DNA from: Flavobacterium lotistagni
GTDB lineage: Bacteria > Bacteroidota > Bacteroidia > Flavobacteriales > Flavobacteriaceae
Direction of reading: 5' to 3'
Assembly (NCBI RefSeq): GCF_011392125.1
Contig: NZ_JAAJBU010000002.1
Span: 1 to 64,000, forward strand
DNA length: 64,000 nucleotides
The position numbers were made by a program, and so were the translations under genes. This document shows, piece by piece, positions 17,843 to 26,101 of the stretch; within the stretch, counting starts at the first letter, position 1; each line of letters begins with the position of its first letter. A model generated the notes under the pieces. The model searched no databases and was not told the origin of the DNA. It was given only the letters and a program-made list of their open reading frames with translations.

Positions 17843-18852
17843 ATCACATTGACTTCAGCTTCGATGTGGATGCCGAAAGTCTCGAAAATGGTTCTCTGAA
17901 TTTCTTCGGACAATTTTAAGATTTCCTGACCGGTAGCATTTCCGTAATTCACTAGCACTAAAGCTTGGTTTTTGTGTACGCCGGCATCACCAAAACGCTT
18001 GCCTTTGAAACCCGCTTGTTCAATAAGCCAACCCGCTGGAACTTTGACTTCGGTAGCAGAAACTTCGTAGTATTTCATCTCGGGAAACCGTTGGTGAATC
18101 GCTTCAAAATCAGATTTCAAAAGGATAGGATTCTTAAAAAAACTACCGCTGTTGCCCAGTTCTTTCGGATCGGGCAGTTTGCTTTGCCTGATGGCGATTA
18201 CGGCATTGCTAACATCTTGTATCGTTGGCTGATTGATGCCTTTTTTAGCAAGCTCAGACTGGATGTCGCCGTAAGCAATATTAATTTTATGGTACCGTTT
18301 GGTGAGTTGAAAAACCACCGAAGTAATGATATATTGGTCTTTGGCTTCTTGCTTGAAAATACTCTCGCGATAGCCAAACCGACAATCAGCGTTCGAGAAA
18401 TCGCGCAGGGTTTGGTCGTCGATTTTCATCGCTTGGCAAGCCACCATCGTGTCTTTGATTTCTGTGCCGTAAGCGCCAATATTCTGTACCGGTGTGGTAC
18501 CTACATTTCCCGGAATTAATGACATATTTTCGAGCCCGCCATAGTTTTGCGACAAAGTCCAAAGCACAAACTCGTGCCAATTTTCACCGGCTTGGGCTTC
18601 AATCCAGACATGGTCATCGGTTTCTTTGAGGATTTTCTTTCCTTTCAAATCGATGTGGATGACCAACGCGTCAATATCTTGAGTGAGCAACATATTACTT
18701 CCACCGCCGAGAATGAACTTTCTTTCTTGAGCGTGTTGCTGTAAAACCGACTTTAATTCATCAGTAGTATGCACGGCGACAAACCTATTGGCTTTAGCGT
18801 CGATTCCGAAAGTGTTGTAAGGCTTTAATGAAAACTGGTGCTGGATTTCCAT
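17839..18852 (-). CDS. murB: UDP-N-acetylenolpyruvoylglucosamine reductase
   Basis: This FAD enzyme reduces UDP-GlcNAc-enolpyruvate to UDP-MurNAc in cytoplasmic peptidoglycan precursor synthesis. The 337-residue sequence has the FAD-binding GGGSNMLL and NVGTTPVQNIGAYG motifs and the catalytic-Ser region GNSGSFFKNP, as in the E. coli-type (type I) enzyme. A promoter with TTG (18891-18893) and TAAATTTG (18864-18871) 19 bases apart lies directly upstream on the minus strand. murB can therefore be transcribed separately from asnB. Confidence 0.95.
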   Translation of the reverse strand: MEIQHQFSLKPYNTFGIDAKANRFVAVHTTDELKSVLQQHAQERKFILGGGSNMLLTQDIDALVIHIDLKGKKILKETDDHVWIEAQAGENWHEFVLWTLSQNYGGLENMSLIPGNVGTTPVQNIGAYGTEIKDTMVACQAMKIDDQTLRDFSNADCRFGYRESIFKQEAKDQYIITSVVFQLTKRYHKINIAYGDIQSELAKKGINQPTIQDVSNAVIAIRQSKLPDPKELGNSGSFFKNPILLKSDFEAIHQRFPEMKYYEVSATEVKVPAGWLIEQAGFKGKRFGDAGVHKNQALVLVNYGNATGQEILKLSEEIQRTIFETFGIHIEAEVNVI

Positions 18853-18863
18853 GGGATTTTTTT

Positions 18864-18893
18864 CAAATTTACATCTATTTACATGACTTCCAA
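18864..18893 (-). promoter_or_regulatory. murB promoter
   Basis: On the minus strand TTG (18893-18891), a 19-base spacer and TAAATTTG (18871-18864) match the Bacteroidota -33/-7 pattern. It overlaps the 3' end of asnB and leaves a leader of only a few bases. Confidence 0.65.
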
Positions 18894-20747
18894 GTCTGGT
18901 AAAAATTTTTCAACGTAATAACGCATCCAAATGTGCAGCATAAACAAAGGCATGATATAGGCAACCATACGTCGGTCGCCAAGTTGCATTCGTTCGATGA
19001 GTTTCTTGATATCGATATGCTCGAAATAAGGCATTCTGAAAATTTCGCTGTTGGAAAATGCTTCCATTTCTTCACGAAACTCCGGGCTTTTGGTTAGGTA
19101 ATCGCTCCAAGGTGTGCTGAGTCCGACTTTCCGAAATTGCTGGATTTGGTAGGGCAATCGTTTTTCCATAGCCGTTTTGAGAATATACTTGCCTTTCTTG
19201 CCGGTAAACAGCCATGAATCATTCAGCGAACCCAAGCCTGCCAACAACTCTTTGTCTAAAAACGGCTCGCGGCATTCAATCGAAGCGCCCATGGTACAGC
19301 GGTCATTGCGATCCAGCAGCGAGCACAAATAGGTGTGCTGGTCAAAATAAAGCGCTTGTCTTCTGAGGTTGTTCGGGTATAGTGATTGGGCTTCTTGGTA
19401 GATTTTCTTGCGGTAGGCATTCTCTGGCATTTGATTTATGCCAAAGGTTGAAGCAATATCTTTGGGAAAAATATTACTACCATTAAAAAATACCAAATCG
19501 CGTCGGTCTTTGATATTAGCATACCGTGTGAGTTTTTCAAATCGAGGTTTTTGGGCAAAAGCATCCCAACCTGATAAAAGCGCAACTGATTGCAACAACG
19601 ATGGAAATTGCAGTGGTTTATACCTAACGTAACCGCCCATAAGTTCGTCTGAACCTTCACCGGAAAGCAATACTTTTACTTTAGGTTTTGCCAATTGCGA
19701 AATCGCTAAAAGATGCGGTTCATTGAGGTGCATCAGCGGTTCGTCTTGCAAATAAGTAGATTGGATTAACCGGTCGTAAAGACCTTTCCCTTCGAGTTGC
19801 ACAGAATTGAAATGATACAAATACTGTTGTGTAAGGCGTTTGGCCAAATGCGATTCGTTGTGTTCCTCTTCTTTGAAAGCAATATTGAAAGCCTCAATCT
19901 CTTTGTATTTCTGAAAATGTAAAGACGACATGACCGATGAAGAATCTAGCCCGGCACTGAGTAATACGCCAACCGGTACATCGCTAACCATTCTGAGCCT
20001 GATAGATTGGTCAAAAGTTTCCCGAAACCATGCAACCGGATTTTTAATTTCGGGATGGTTCTGGATTTCACTTTTGAGATTCCACCATTTACTGGAAGTC
20101 GACTTGCCAGTCTGATCGATCGTCATCACATGGCCCGGCAACACCTTGTGTACTTCGCGGAACATTGTATTTTCGCCGGCCACAAAACGATTGAAAATAT
20201 ATTCTTGCATGCCCTCAGCGGAAATTTGCAACGGAACTCCAGCTGTAAAAAGCGCTTTCTGCTCTGAAGCAAAATAGAAACTGCCCTGATAGTAGGCGTA
20301 ATATAGCGGCTTCACTCCCATCCGATCGCGCACCAAAACCAGTTTTCGCTCCAGTTTGTCCCAAATGGCAAAGGCGAACATACCGTTGAGTTTACTGAGC
20401 ATTTTCAAACCTTGACATTGATAAAGCTTCAACAGCACTTCGGTATCGGAATGCGTCTTAATTTCAAAACCATGGCTTTTGAGTTCAGCATAGAAATCTT
20501 TAAAGTTGTAGATTTCTCCATTGAACACCATCGCATAACGTCCGTCTTCGGAAAGAAAAGGTTGATGCCCGGCGGCACTGACATCCAAAATTGACAACCT
20601 GCGGTGGCCTAAACCAATATTCTGGTCAATGAAAATGCCTTGGTCATCCGGCCCGCGGTGCGCCAATACGTCACGCATCCTGAGGAGTTGCTGCTCTTGT
20701 ATTTTTTGCTGCGAGTGAAAATGCAGTATTCCGTTAATTGCGCACAC
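18879..20747 (-). CDS. asnB: Asparagine synthase (glutamine-hydrolysing)
   Basis: The enzyme converts aspartate, glutamine and ATP to asparagine; members in polysaccharide clusters may amidate sugars or other acids. The start is GTG at 20747, giving Cys2, the glutaminase nucleophile. The first residues are MCAINGI rather than MCGIAGI, and the ATP loop reads LSAGLDSSS rather than LSGGLDSS. The N-terminal Ntn domain covers about residues 1-210 and the synthetase domain the rest; 622 residues is normal. It starts 2 bp after the glycosyltransferase stop. Its true amide acceptor could therefore be a cell-surface sugar. Confidence 0.88.
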   Translation of the reverse strand: MCAINGILHFHSQQKIQEQQLLRMRDVLAHRGPDDQGIFIDQNIGLGHRRLSILDVSAAGHQPFLSEDGRYAMVFNGEIYNFKDFYAELKSHGFEIKTHSDTEVLLKLYQCQGLKMLSKLNGMFAFAIWDKLERKLVLVRDRMGVKPLYYAYYQGSFYFASEQKALFTAGVPLQISAEGMQEYIFNRFVAGENTMFREVHKVLPGHVMTIDQTGKSTSSKWWNLKSEIQNHPEIKNPVAWFRETFDQSIRLRMVSDVPVGVLLSAGLDSSSVMSSLHFQKYKEIEAFNIAFKEEEHNESHLAKRLTQQYLYHFNSVQLEGKGLYDRLIQSTYLQDEPLMHLNEPHLLAISQLAKPKVKVLLSGEGSDELMGGYVRYKPLQFPSLLQSVALLSGWDAFAQKPRFEKLTRYANIKDRRDLVFFNGSNIFPKDIASTFGINQMPENAYRKKIYQEAQSLYPNNLRRQALYFDQHTYLCSLLDRNDRCTMGASIECREPFLDKELLAGLGSLNDSWLFTGKKGKYILKTAMEKRLPYQIQQFRKVGLSTPWSDYLTKSPEFREEMEAFSNSEIFRMPYFEHIDIKKLIERMQLGDRRMVAYIMPLFMLHIWMRYYVEKFLPDLEVM

Positions 20748-20749
20748 AG

Positions 20750-21823
20750 TTATCGGTTTTGATATTGTTCAATTAGCTCGTGGTACCGATCGGCAATTTG
20801 CTTCATATTGACTGCGTAATTGGCTCTCTCTTCAACCATTTTTCTGTTTTTGACTATCGCCTGCTGTCTGTATTGCGGATTTTCAAGTGCCCAAAGCAAT
20901 TCTTGCGCAAGCATTTCCTCGTCATTAGTCTTGATGAGCTGTCCGTTCTCCCGATGCGTAATCCAGCTCTGGTTGCCAAAAACATCGCTCACTACCGGAT
21001 AACAACCCGAAGCCATCGCCTCAAATAAAGAAGCCGAAACACCTTCAGTCACCGGCATACTGATATAAAAGTTGGCTTTTCTGAGCAATTCGGGCAAGAC
21101 GCTATTGACAATACGACCGGTGAAATGTACTTCGTTGGCAAGGTCTAATTTCTGACACAAACTCTCTAATACTCGCCTTTCCGGGCCATCGCCAACAATG
21201 GTCAGCGTAAACCCGATTCCTTGTTTCTTTAGCAACGCAAATGCCTTCAAAATGATAGCGTGCTTATATTCGGCGAACAACGAACGGCTGACGATAGCAT
21301 GAAGTTGGTTTGGGTTAAATTCGTCATTTTTTTTGAAAAGCTCCAGATCAATCCCTTTGGGTAGCACCATTACTTTACGCATATCCACTCTCGCCTTTTT
21401 CATCGAAACGGTCATCGCATTACCCCAAGCGTGGATTAGTGTAGCCTTGCGAAAAGCATAACTTTGGATTAATTTTTTTATCGGATAGAGCAACGACTCT
21501 TCGGGCCACAAGTCGGTAATTCCTTGCTGGGCAATGGCAACCGGTTGAACGCCCGACAAAGCAGCCAGAAAACCATAACTGGTTGTTCGTTCGGCAATTA
21601 CCATATCTGGTCTGTGTAATTTCACTAGCTTTCTAATGCTGAAAATCGCACCGCAATATTCGACGATCCTTTTGAATCTGTTTAAAAAACCAGTGCCGGA
21701 AGTTTTTAATTCCCAAGTAACTATCTCGAATGAGCCGAAAGTTTCCAAACCGCGCATCCAAGTAATCGCATCGGCTCGGTAAGTTTCACCGAGAAATAAA
21801 ATCTTTTTTCTGGAAGTAGTCAC
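20750..21823 (-). CDS. Glycosyltransferase family 4-like
   Basis: This 357-residue cytoplasmic GT-B glycosyltransferase has the Rossmann-like segment TLTIVGDGPERRVLESL and the EX7E-type donor site EGVSASLFEAMASGCYPVVS. The start is GTG, overlapping the TAG stop of the DUF2461 gene by one base (TAGTG), a coupled arrangement. asnB follows after 2 bp. Together they suggest a role in building a surface glycan, but no other glycan genes are adjacent. Donor and acceptor are unknown. Confidence 0.85.
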   Translation of the reverse strand: MTTSRKKILFLGETYRADAITWMRGLETFGSFEIVTWELKTSGTGFLNRFKRIVEYCGAIFSIRKLVKLHRPDMVIAERTTSYGFLAALSGVQPVAIAQQGITDLWPEESLLYPIKKLIQSYAFRKATLIHAWGNAMTVSMKKARVDMRKVMVLPKGIDLELFKKNDEFNPNQLHAIVSRSLFAEYKHAIILKAFALLKKQGIGFTLTIVGDGPERRVLESLCQKLDLANEVHFTGRIVNSVLPELLRKANFYISMPVTEGVSASLFEAMASGCYPVVSDVFGNQSWITHRENGQLIKTNDEEMLAQELLWALENPQYRQQAIVKNRKMVEERANYAVNMKQIADRYHELIEQYQNR

Positions 21824-22497
21824 TATTCTTGGGCAGTTAAGGCTCGATTGATATAATCGTTCAGCGGTTTGAGCGCGAGAAGTTTTTGACTGACTTGGGC
21901 TACAAAATCTTTCTTGGTAGCCTCTTTGGCATCGAACTTTTGAATGGCCGTAAAACTTTTGAGTTTTAAAAATTCAATGGCAGGATGTTCTTTATCGTAG
22001 CCGCGCGGTGGGTTTTTAAGGGTCGAATTCTCGTCGCGACTCAAATTGCCGTAAACAGATTTGAAGTTTTTGTCTTGGATAATCTGCTCCAAATCGTCGT
22101 AAAAGAACTCTATTTCCTTTCTGATTTTCTGCAATTGCTCCGGCATCGGGCAGTACATTCCGCCACCAACAAAAGCATTGCCTTTTTCGATTTGTAGATA
22201 ATAACCTGCAGATTCAGTGCCTTTATTTCCGGTTCGTAGCCAAATGCCCATGTGGGTTTTATAGGGTGATTTATCTTTAGAAAAACGAATATCTCGGTTA
22301 ATTCGAAACGTACAATCTTTCACCTCCAACATGCCCAGTGACGGATCGTGCGGCTTCATCGCGTCAAGTAAATCGCTGATGAGTTGGTGATACTCGGCTT
22401 TATAGGCTTCGTATCTTTTTTTATTGGCCAAAAACCATTCGCGGTTATTGTTGGCCTTCAAGTCTTCAAGAAATTGAAGGGTTTGCGCTGACAACAT
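21823..22497 (-). CDS. DUF2461 family protein
   Basis: The 224-residue soluble protein matches the DUF2461/TIGR02453 family. Diagnostic segments are LEDLKANNNREWFLANKKRYE at the N-terminus, FRINRDIRFSKDKSPYKTHMG and GGGMYCPMPEQLQKIRKEI. The family is widespread but without an established biochemical role. It starts 3 bp after the rhodanese-thioredoxin gene, and its stop overlaps the glycosyltransferase start, so it is in the middle of a four-gene operon. Confidence 0.88.
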   Translation of the reverse strand: MLSAQTLQFLEDLKANNNREWFLANKKRYEAYKAEYHQLISDLLDAMKPHDPSLGMLEVKDCTFRINRDIRFSKDKSPYKTHMGIWLRTGNKGTESAGYYLQIEKGNAFVGGGMYCPMPEQLQKIRKEIEFFYDDLEQIIQDKNFKSVYGNLSRDENSTLKNPPRGYDKEHPAIEFLKLKSFTAIQKFDAKEATKKDFVAQVSQKLLALKPLNDYINRALTAQE

Positions 22498-22500
22498 CTT

Positions 22501-23199
22501 TTACTGCAATCTTTTTTTCAGTTCTTCTTCACTCATAAAACCCAGTTGCTTCCATTTCAATTCGGCATTTTCATAATACAAAAGACCTGGAAGTTCATCG
22601 ATTTTTAATTCTTTAATCAAGGTTTTATTTTCATCGGCATTGAGTCTAACAATATTGACTTGGTCTTTCATTTCGGCCTGCATCTTTTTGATAAAAGGCG
22701 CCATTTTTACACAAGGCTCGCACCAAGTCGCATAAAAATTAATCAGTACTTTCGGGCTAGCTCTGAGCAAATCGCCATATTCCTGCGAACACATACCGAT
22801 GATTTTATCCGACGGTTTGTCTAGACCTGCAGCATTCCATTTCATGATTCCACCTTGCAAATCGTATACTTTAGCAAAACCCATTTCTGCAAGTTGGTTG
22901 GAAGCTTTTTTACTGCGACCGCCTACCATGCAATACACGAATACTGGTTTAGTTTTGTCGAGTTGGTTTACTTGGGCGATAAAATCATTTCCGTTGATAT
23001 TGATATTCCTTGCGTTGTCGATATGTTGGCTGGCGTATTCTTCAGGTGTACGAACATCTATGAGTTGTGCGTTAGGAGTAGCTTTGAGTTTTTCAGCGAA
23101 AACCTGCGCGGTGATGTTCTCGTAATTTTCCTTGTTTTGCGCTTGGCAGGAAACAATGAGCAGGCTCAAAAACAGCAGCCCTAAGTGTTGAACTTTCAT
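22501..23199 (-). CDS. Rhodanese-thioredoxin fusion lipoprotein
   Basis: From the ATG at 23199 the protein has 232 residues. A more upstream start at 23226 would lie inside the -7 promoter element, so it is rejected. A lipobox (LIVSC, Cys18) anchors it in a membrane facing the periplasm. Residues about 25-125 form a rhodanese domain with active-site Cys90 (VYCMVGGRS). Residues about 140-230 form a thioredoxin domain with WCEPC (Cys160, Cys163). A periplasmic sulfur-transfer or disulphide-handling role is inference from the domains. Confidence 0.88.
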   Translation of the reverse strand: MKVQHLGLLFLSLLIVSCQAQNKENYENITAQVFAEKLKATPNAQLIDVRTPEEYASQHIDNARNININGNDFIAQVNQLDKTKPVFVYCMVGGRSKKASNQLAEMGFAKVYDLQGGIMKWNAAGLDKPSDKIIGMCSQEYGDLLRASPKVLINFYATWCEPCVKMAPFIKKMQAEMKDQVNIVRLNADENKTLIKELKIDELPGLLYYENAELKWKQLGFMSEEELKKRLQ

Positions 23200-23223
23200 G
23201 GGGATTTTTTTTAAATAGCCCAG

Positions 23224-23256
23224 CAAAATTAGTCAATTTTTGAAACCGAAAAACAA
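23224..23256 (-). promoter_or_regulatory. Promoter of the rhodanese-thioredoxin operon
   Basis: On the minus strand TTG (23256-23254) and TAATTTTG (23231-23224) are separated by 22 bases, within the usual range. It lies about 25 bases upstream of the start at 23199. Confidence 0.65.
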
Positions 23257-23269
23257 ATTTCGCCTCAAT

Positions 23270-24349
23270 TTAAAGATTAAAAATTTTATAGCTTTGATGC
23301 GTCAGTTTTACTATGCTTTCGGTGCGTTCGGGGTGTGTATCTGAGATAAACAATTGGCCAAATTCATCATTGTTAACCATGGCCACGATTTTTCCAACGC
23401 GATACTCGTCTAGTTTATCGAAAATATCATCAAAAAGCAACAAAGGTTTCTCGCCGCATTGTTTTTTGATAAACTCAAACTGAGCCAACTTGAGCGCTAT
23501 TAGAAAAGACTTCTGTTGGCCTTGCGAACCAAATTTCTTGATTGGAAAACCGTCAATTTCAAAAGAAAGATCGTCTTTGTGGATGCCACAGGAAGTGTAA
23601 TAAAGAATGCGGTCTTTGCTCAGATTCTCCTCGAAAAGTTCTAACATCAGCCGATCGTGCAATTGGCTTTCGTAAACGAGTTGCACCGCCTCTTGCGAAT
23701 CTGTAATGGCATGATGATGTTGGTTAAAAATTGGGATAAACGTTTCAAGAAATGTTTTGCGCTTTTCGTAAATCTGGTGCCCGAGCCTATGAAGTTGTTC
23801 GTTGTAAATCGACAAAGTATCGTTCTCAAACGTATGATTCAAGGCAAAGTATTTGAGCAAGGCATTACGCTGTTGCAGCACTTTTTGGTACTGTATAAGC
23901 TCTTGCAAATAACCCGGATCGGATTGCGAAATCACGGTGTCGATAAATTTTCGGCGGGCTTCACTGCCTTCAACTATCAAATCACGATCGGCCGGAGAAA
24001 TAATCACCAGCGGAATGAGCCCAATGTGGTCGGAGAATTTCTCATACAATTTCCCATTGCGCCGTAAGATTTTCTTCTGGTTTTTCTTTAAACTGCAAAC
24101 CACTTGCTCGTTGCGGCTTTTTATCTCGAAAGTACCGTCGATGACAAAAAACTCCTCGCCATGTTTGATATTCTGAACCGCCAAAGGATTGAAATAGCTT
24201 TTCCCGTATGCCAAATGGTAAATCGCATCGAGCACGTTGGTTTTCCCAACACCATTCTTCCCCACGAAGCAATTGATCTTGCTGTCGAATTCAAAGTCGA
24301 TTTCAGAAAAATTCTTGTAGTTGAATAGCGCAATTGATTTTAAATACAT
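23270..24349 (-). CDS. recF: DNA replication and repair protein RecF
   Basis: RecF is an SMC-like ATPase that loads RecA at gaps with RecO and RecR. The 359-residue protein has the N-terminal motif LFNYKNF, Walker A GKNGVGKT at residues 30-37, the signature-like [17 protein letters not shown] and the Walker B region [13 protein letters not shown]. Length is normal. It is not next to dnaA or dnaN here, which is usual in Bacteroidota. It is transcribed divergently from the TPR gene at 24562. Confidence 0.95.
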   Translation of the reverse strand: MYLKSIALFNYKNFSEIDFEFDSKINCFVGKNGVGKTNVLDAIYHLAYGKSYFNPLAVQNIKHGEEFFVIDGTFEIKSRNEQVVCSLKKNQKKILRRNGKLYEKFSDHIGLIPLVIISPADRDLIVEGSEARRKFIDTVISQSDPGYLQELIQYQKVLQQRNALLKYFALNHTFENDTLSIYNEQLHRLGHQIYEKRKTFLETFIPIFNQHHHAITDSQEAVQLVYESQLHDRLMLELFEENLSKDRILYYTSCGIHKDDLSFEIDGFPIKKFGSQGQQKSFLIALKLAQFEFIKKQCGEKPLLLFDDIFDKLDEYRVGKIVAMVNNDEFGQLFISDTHPERTESIVKLTHQSYKIFNL

Positions 24350-24507
24350 CGTGGCAAACCGGAAATTTCAATTGATTTTTAAGCGGCTGCAAATTATTGA
24401 AAATTATCGAGAATCTTCCCTCAAAAACATTTGTAATGCCAAAGAAAACCCAGCCAAAAAATCCCAAAGCATTCAGGCTGAAAAAATTCGACAGAAAAAC
24501 ATTTTTT

Positions 24508-24540
24508 TTTGCGTGTGTTTGAATAAAAATTTTATTTTTG
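24508..24540 (+). promoter_or_regulatory. Promoter of the TPR membrane protein gene
   Basis: TTTG (24508-24511), a 21-base spacer and TATTTTTG (24533-24540) match the Bacteroidota consensus. The start codon follows 21 bases downstream. Confidence 0.7.
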
Positions 24541-24561
24541 CGGCTCATAAATTTAATATAA

Positions 24562-25347
24562 ATGGCAACATATAATAAAAGAGGTTACAAGGCTCCGAAA
24601 GAAAAAGTAGAAAAAGAAAACACTTTCATCGAAGAAGATGTAAAAATTGACGAAAAAGACAGTACCACTGCAGGTGTTTTCAATTCTCTGGACCAAACAG
24701 CTTCTAAAACCGAAGAGTGGGTTGCTAAAAATCAGAAATATATTTTTGGAGTAGTTGGGGCTATTGCTTTGGTAACCGTAGGTTATTTACTGTACCAAAA
24801 ATTTATCGTACAACCGAAAGAAGACGAAGCGGCCACTGCTATTTTCGATGCCCAACAAACTTTTCAAAAAGCAGTTGATGCTACAGCCAACGCAGATTCT
24901 TTATTTACCATTGCGTTAAACGGAGAAAAAGGAAAACAGGGTTTCAAAGCCATTGCTGATGAATATTCAGGAACTGCATCCGGGAACTTGGCCAACTACT
25001 ACTGCGGAATTGCCTACTTAAACCTTGGAAAAAATGACGAGGCAATTGCTTCGTTAGAGAAATTCAAATCAGATGATATGATGCTTAGCACTTTAGCTGT
25101 GGGTGCGATTGGCGATGCTTATTCTCAAAAAAAGCAATCAGAAAAAGCTTTGGAGCAATACTTAAAGGCTTCTGAGATGAACAAAAACGATTTGACTACG
25201 CCGCGTTTCTTGCTAAAAGCCGGGCAAACTGCACTGGCATTGGGCAAAAAAGCAGATGCGTTGAAATATTTCACTGAAATTAAAGAGAAATACGAAGCTT
25301 CTCCGGAAGGCTCAACCATTGATGGCTTGATTGGTTTAGCACAATAA
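24562..25347 (+). CDS. YfgM-like TPR membrane protein
   Basis: The 261-residue protein has a charged cytoplasmic N-terminus, one membrane segment at about residues 62-82 (YIFGVVGAIALVTVGYLLYQ) and a periplasmic TPR region with repeats such as NYYCGIAYLNLGKNDEAIASL and KADALKYFTEIKEKYE. This matches the YfgM/ancillary SecYEG translocon type of TPR protein, though that assignment is by layout only. ribH begins 59 bp downstream on the same strand. Confidence 0.8.
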   Translation: MATYNKRGYKAPKEKVEKENTFIEEDVKIDEKDSTTAGVFNSLDQTASKTEEWVAKNQKYIFGVVGAIALVTVGYLLYQKFIVQPKEDEAATAIFDAQQTFQKAVDATANADSLFTIALNGEKGKQGFKAIADEYSGTASGNLANYYCGIAYLNLGKNDEAIASLEKFKSDDMMLSTLAVGAIGDAYSQKKQSEKALEQYLKASEMNKNDLTTPRFLLKAGQTALALGKKADALKYFTEIKEKYEASPEGSTIDGLIGLAQ

Positions 25348-25406
25348 TTCCCAATTCGCGCTTTTTGATTTCTGATTTGGTTATTCGAAATTAAAAACTT
25401 CTAGAG

Positions 25407-25976
25407 ATGGCTACAGCCAATAAAAACTTATCGAATTACGACAAAAACACTATCCCAAATGCGAAAGATTTTCGGTTTGGGATTGTTGTTTCTGAATGGA
25501 ACGACCCAATCACCAACGGGCTATTTTCGGGTGCTGAAGCCGCTTTGTTGGATTGCGGCGCAAAGGCTGAGAACATTTTAAGATGGAATGTTCCCGGCAG
25601 TTTTGAGCTGGTTTACGGTTCAAAGAAAATGATTGAAACCCAAAATGTCGATGCTGTGATAGCCATTGGCTGCGTAATTAAAGGCGAAACCATGCACTTT
25701 GAATTTGTATGTGAAGGCGTCACGCAAGGCATCAAAGATTTGAATGTATTATCCGATGTTCCGGTAATTTTTTGTTTGCTAACTGATAACAACGAACAAC
25801 AATCTCTCGACAGAAGCGGCGGTGCGCATGGCAACAAAGGAACTGAAGCAGCAATCGCAGCGATAAAAATGGCTTACCTCAGACAACAAGCCGGTTTGAA
25901 TTTCTCGCTGAACCAACAAGAACTGCCACCCGGACAACTCCAAATCGAAAACAACCCGCTAGAAATAGAAGAGTAA
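25407..25976 (+). CDS. ribH: 6,7-dimethyl-8-ribityllumazine synthase
   Basis: The enzyme condenses 5-amino-6-ribitylaminouracil with dihydroxybutanone phosphate in riboflavin synthesis. Family marks are RFGIVVSEWNDPITNGLFSGA, the substrate loop VPGSFELV and IGCVIKGETMHFEFVCEGV. The catalytic His lies in the TMHFE segment. At 189 residues it is about 25-30 residues longer than usual because of a polar C-terminal tail. No FMN riboswitch is visible in the 59-bp upstream gap. A terminator follows. Confidence 0.94.
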   Translation: MATANKNLSNYDKNTIPNAKDFRFGIVVSEWNDPITNGLFSGAEAALLDCGAKAENILRWNVPGSFELVYGSKKMIETQNVDAVIAIGCVIKGETMHFEFVCEGVTQGIKDLNVLSDVPVIFCLLTDNNEQQSLDRSGGAHGNKGTEAAIAAIKMAYLRQQAGLNFSLNQQELPPGQLQIENNPLEIEE

Positions 25977-25997
25977 CCACCGAAAATATACATCACA

Positions 25998-26024
25998 AAC
26001 CTGCTTTTAACGAGTAGGTTTTTT
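25998..26024 (+). terminator. Rho-independent terminator after ribH
   Basis: AACCTGCT / AGTAGGTT (one G-T pair, 7-base loop) is followed by a T run. Confidence 0.8.
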
Positions 26025-26068
26025 GCTTTTTAAGATAACCTTGGCTGTAAAAGCTGACGGATTTTAGT

Positions 26069-26076
26069 TAAATTTG
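26069..26076 (+). promoter_or_regulatory. -7 element for mutL
   Basis: TAAATTTG fits TAnnTTTG and lies 25 bases before the mutL ATG. A TTG at 26041-26043 is 25 bases upstream, slightly longer than the usual spacing. Confidence 0.55.
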
Positions 26077-26101
26077 TACGCCTTGCTAAAAAACAAAGTC
26101 G

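Noticed and set aside
17965..18519. 184-codon plus-strand frame over murB
   Set aside because: It is antisense to a clear MurB sequence and has no domain of its own.
25348..25406. FMN riboswitch before ribH
   Set aside because: The gap is only 59 bp and shows none of the conserved aptamer segments.
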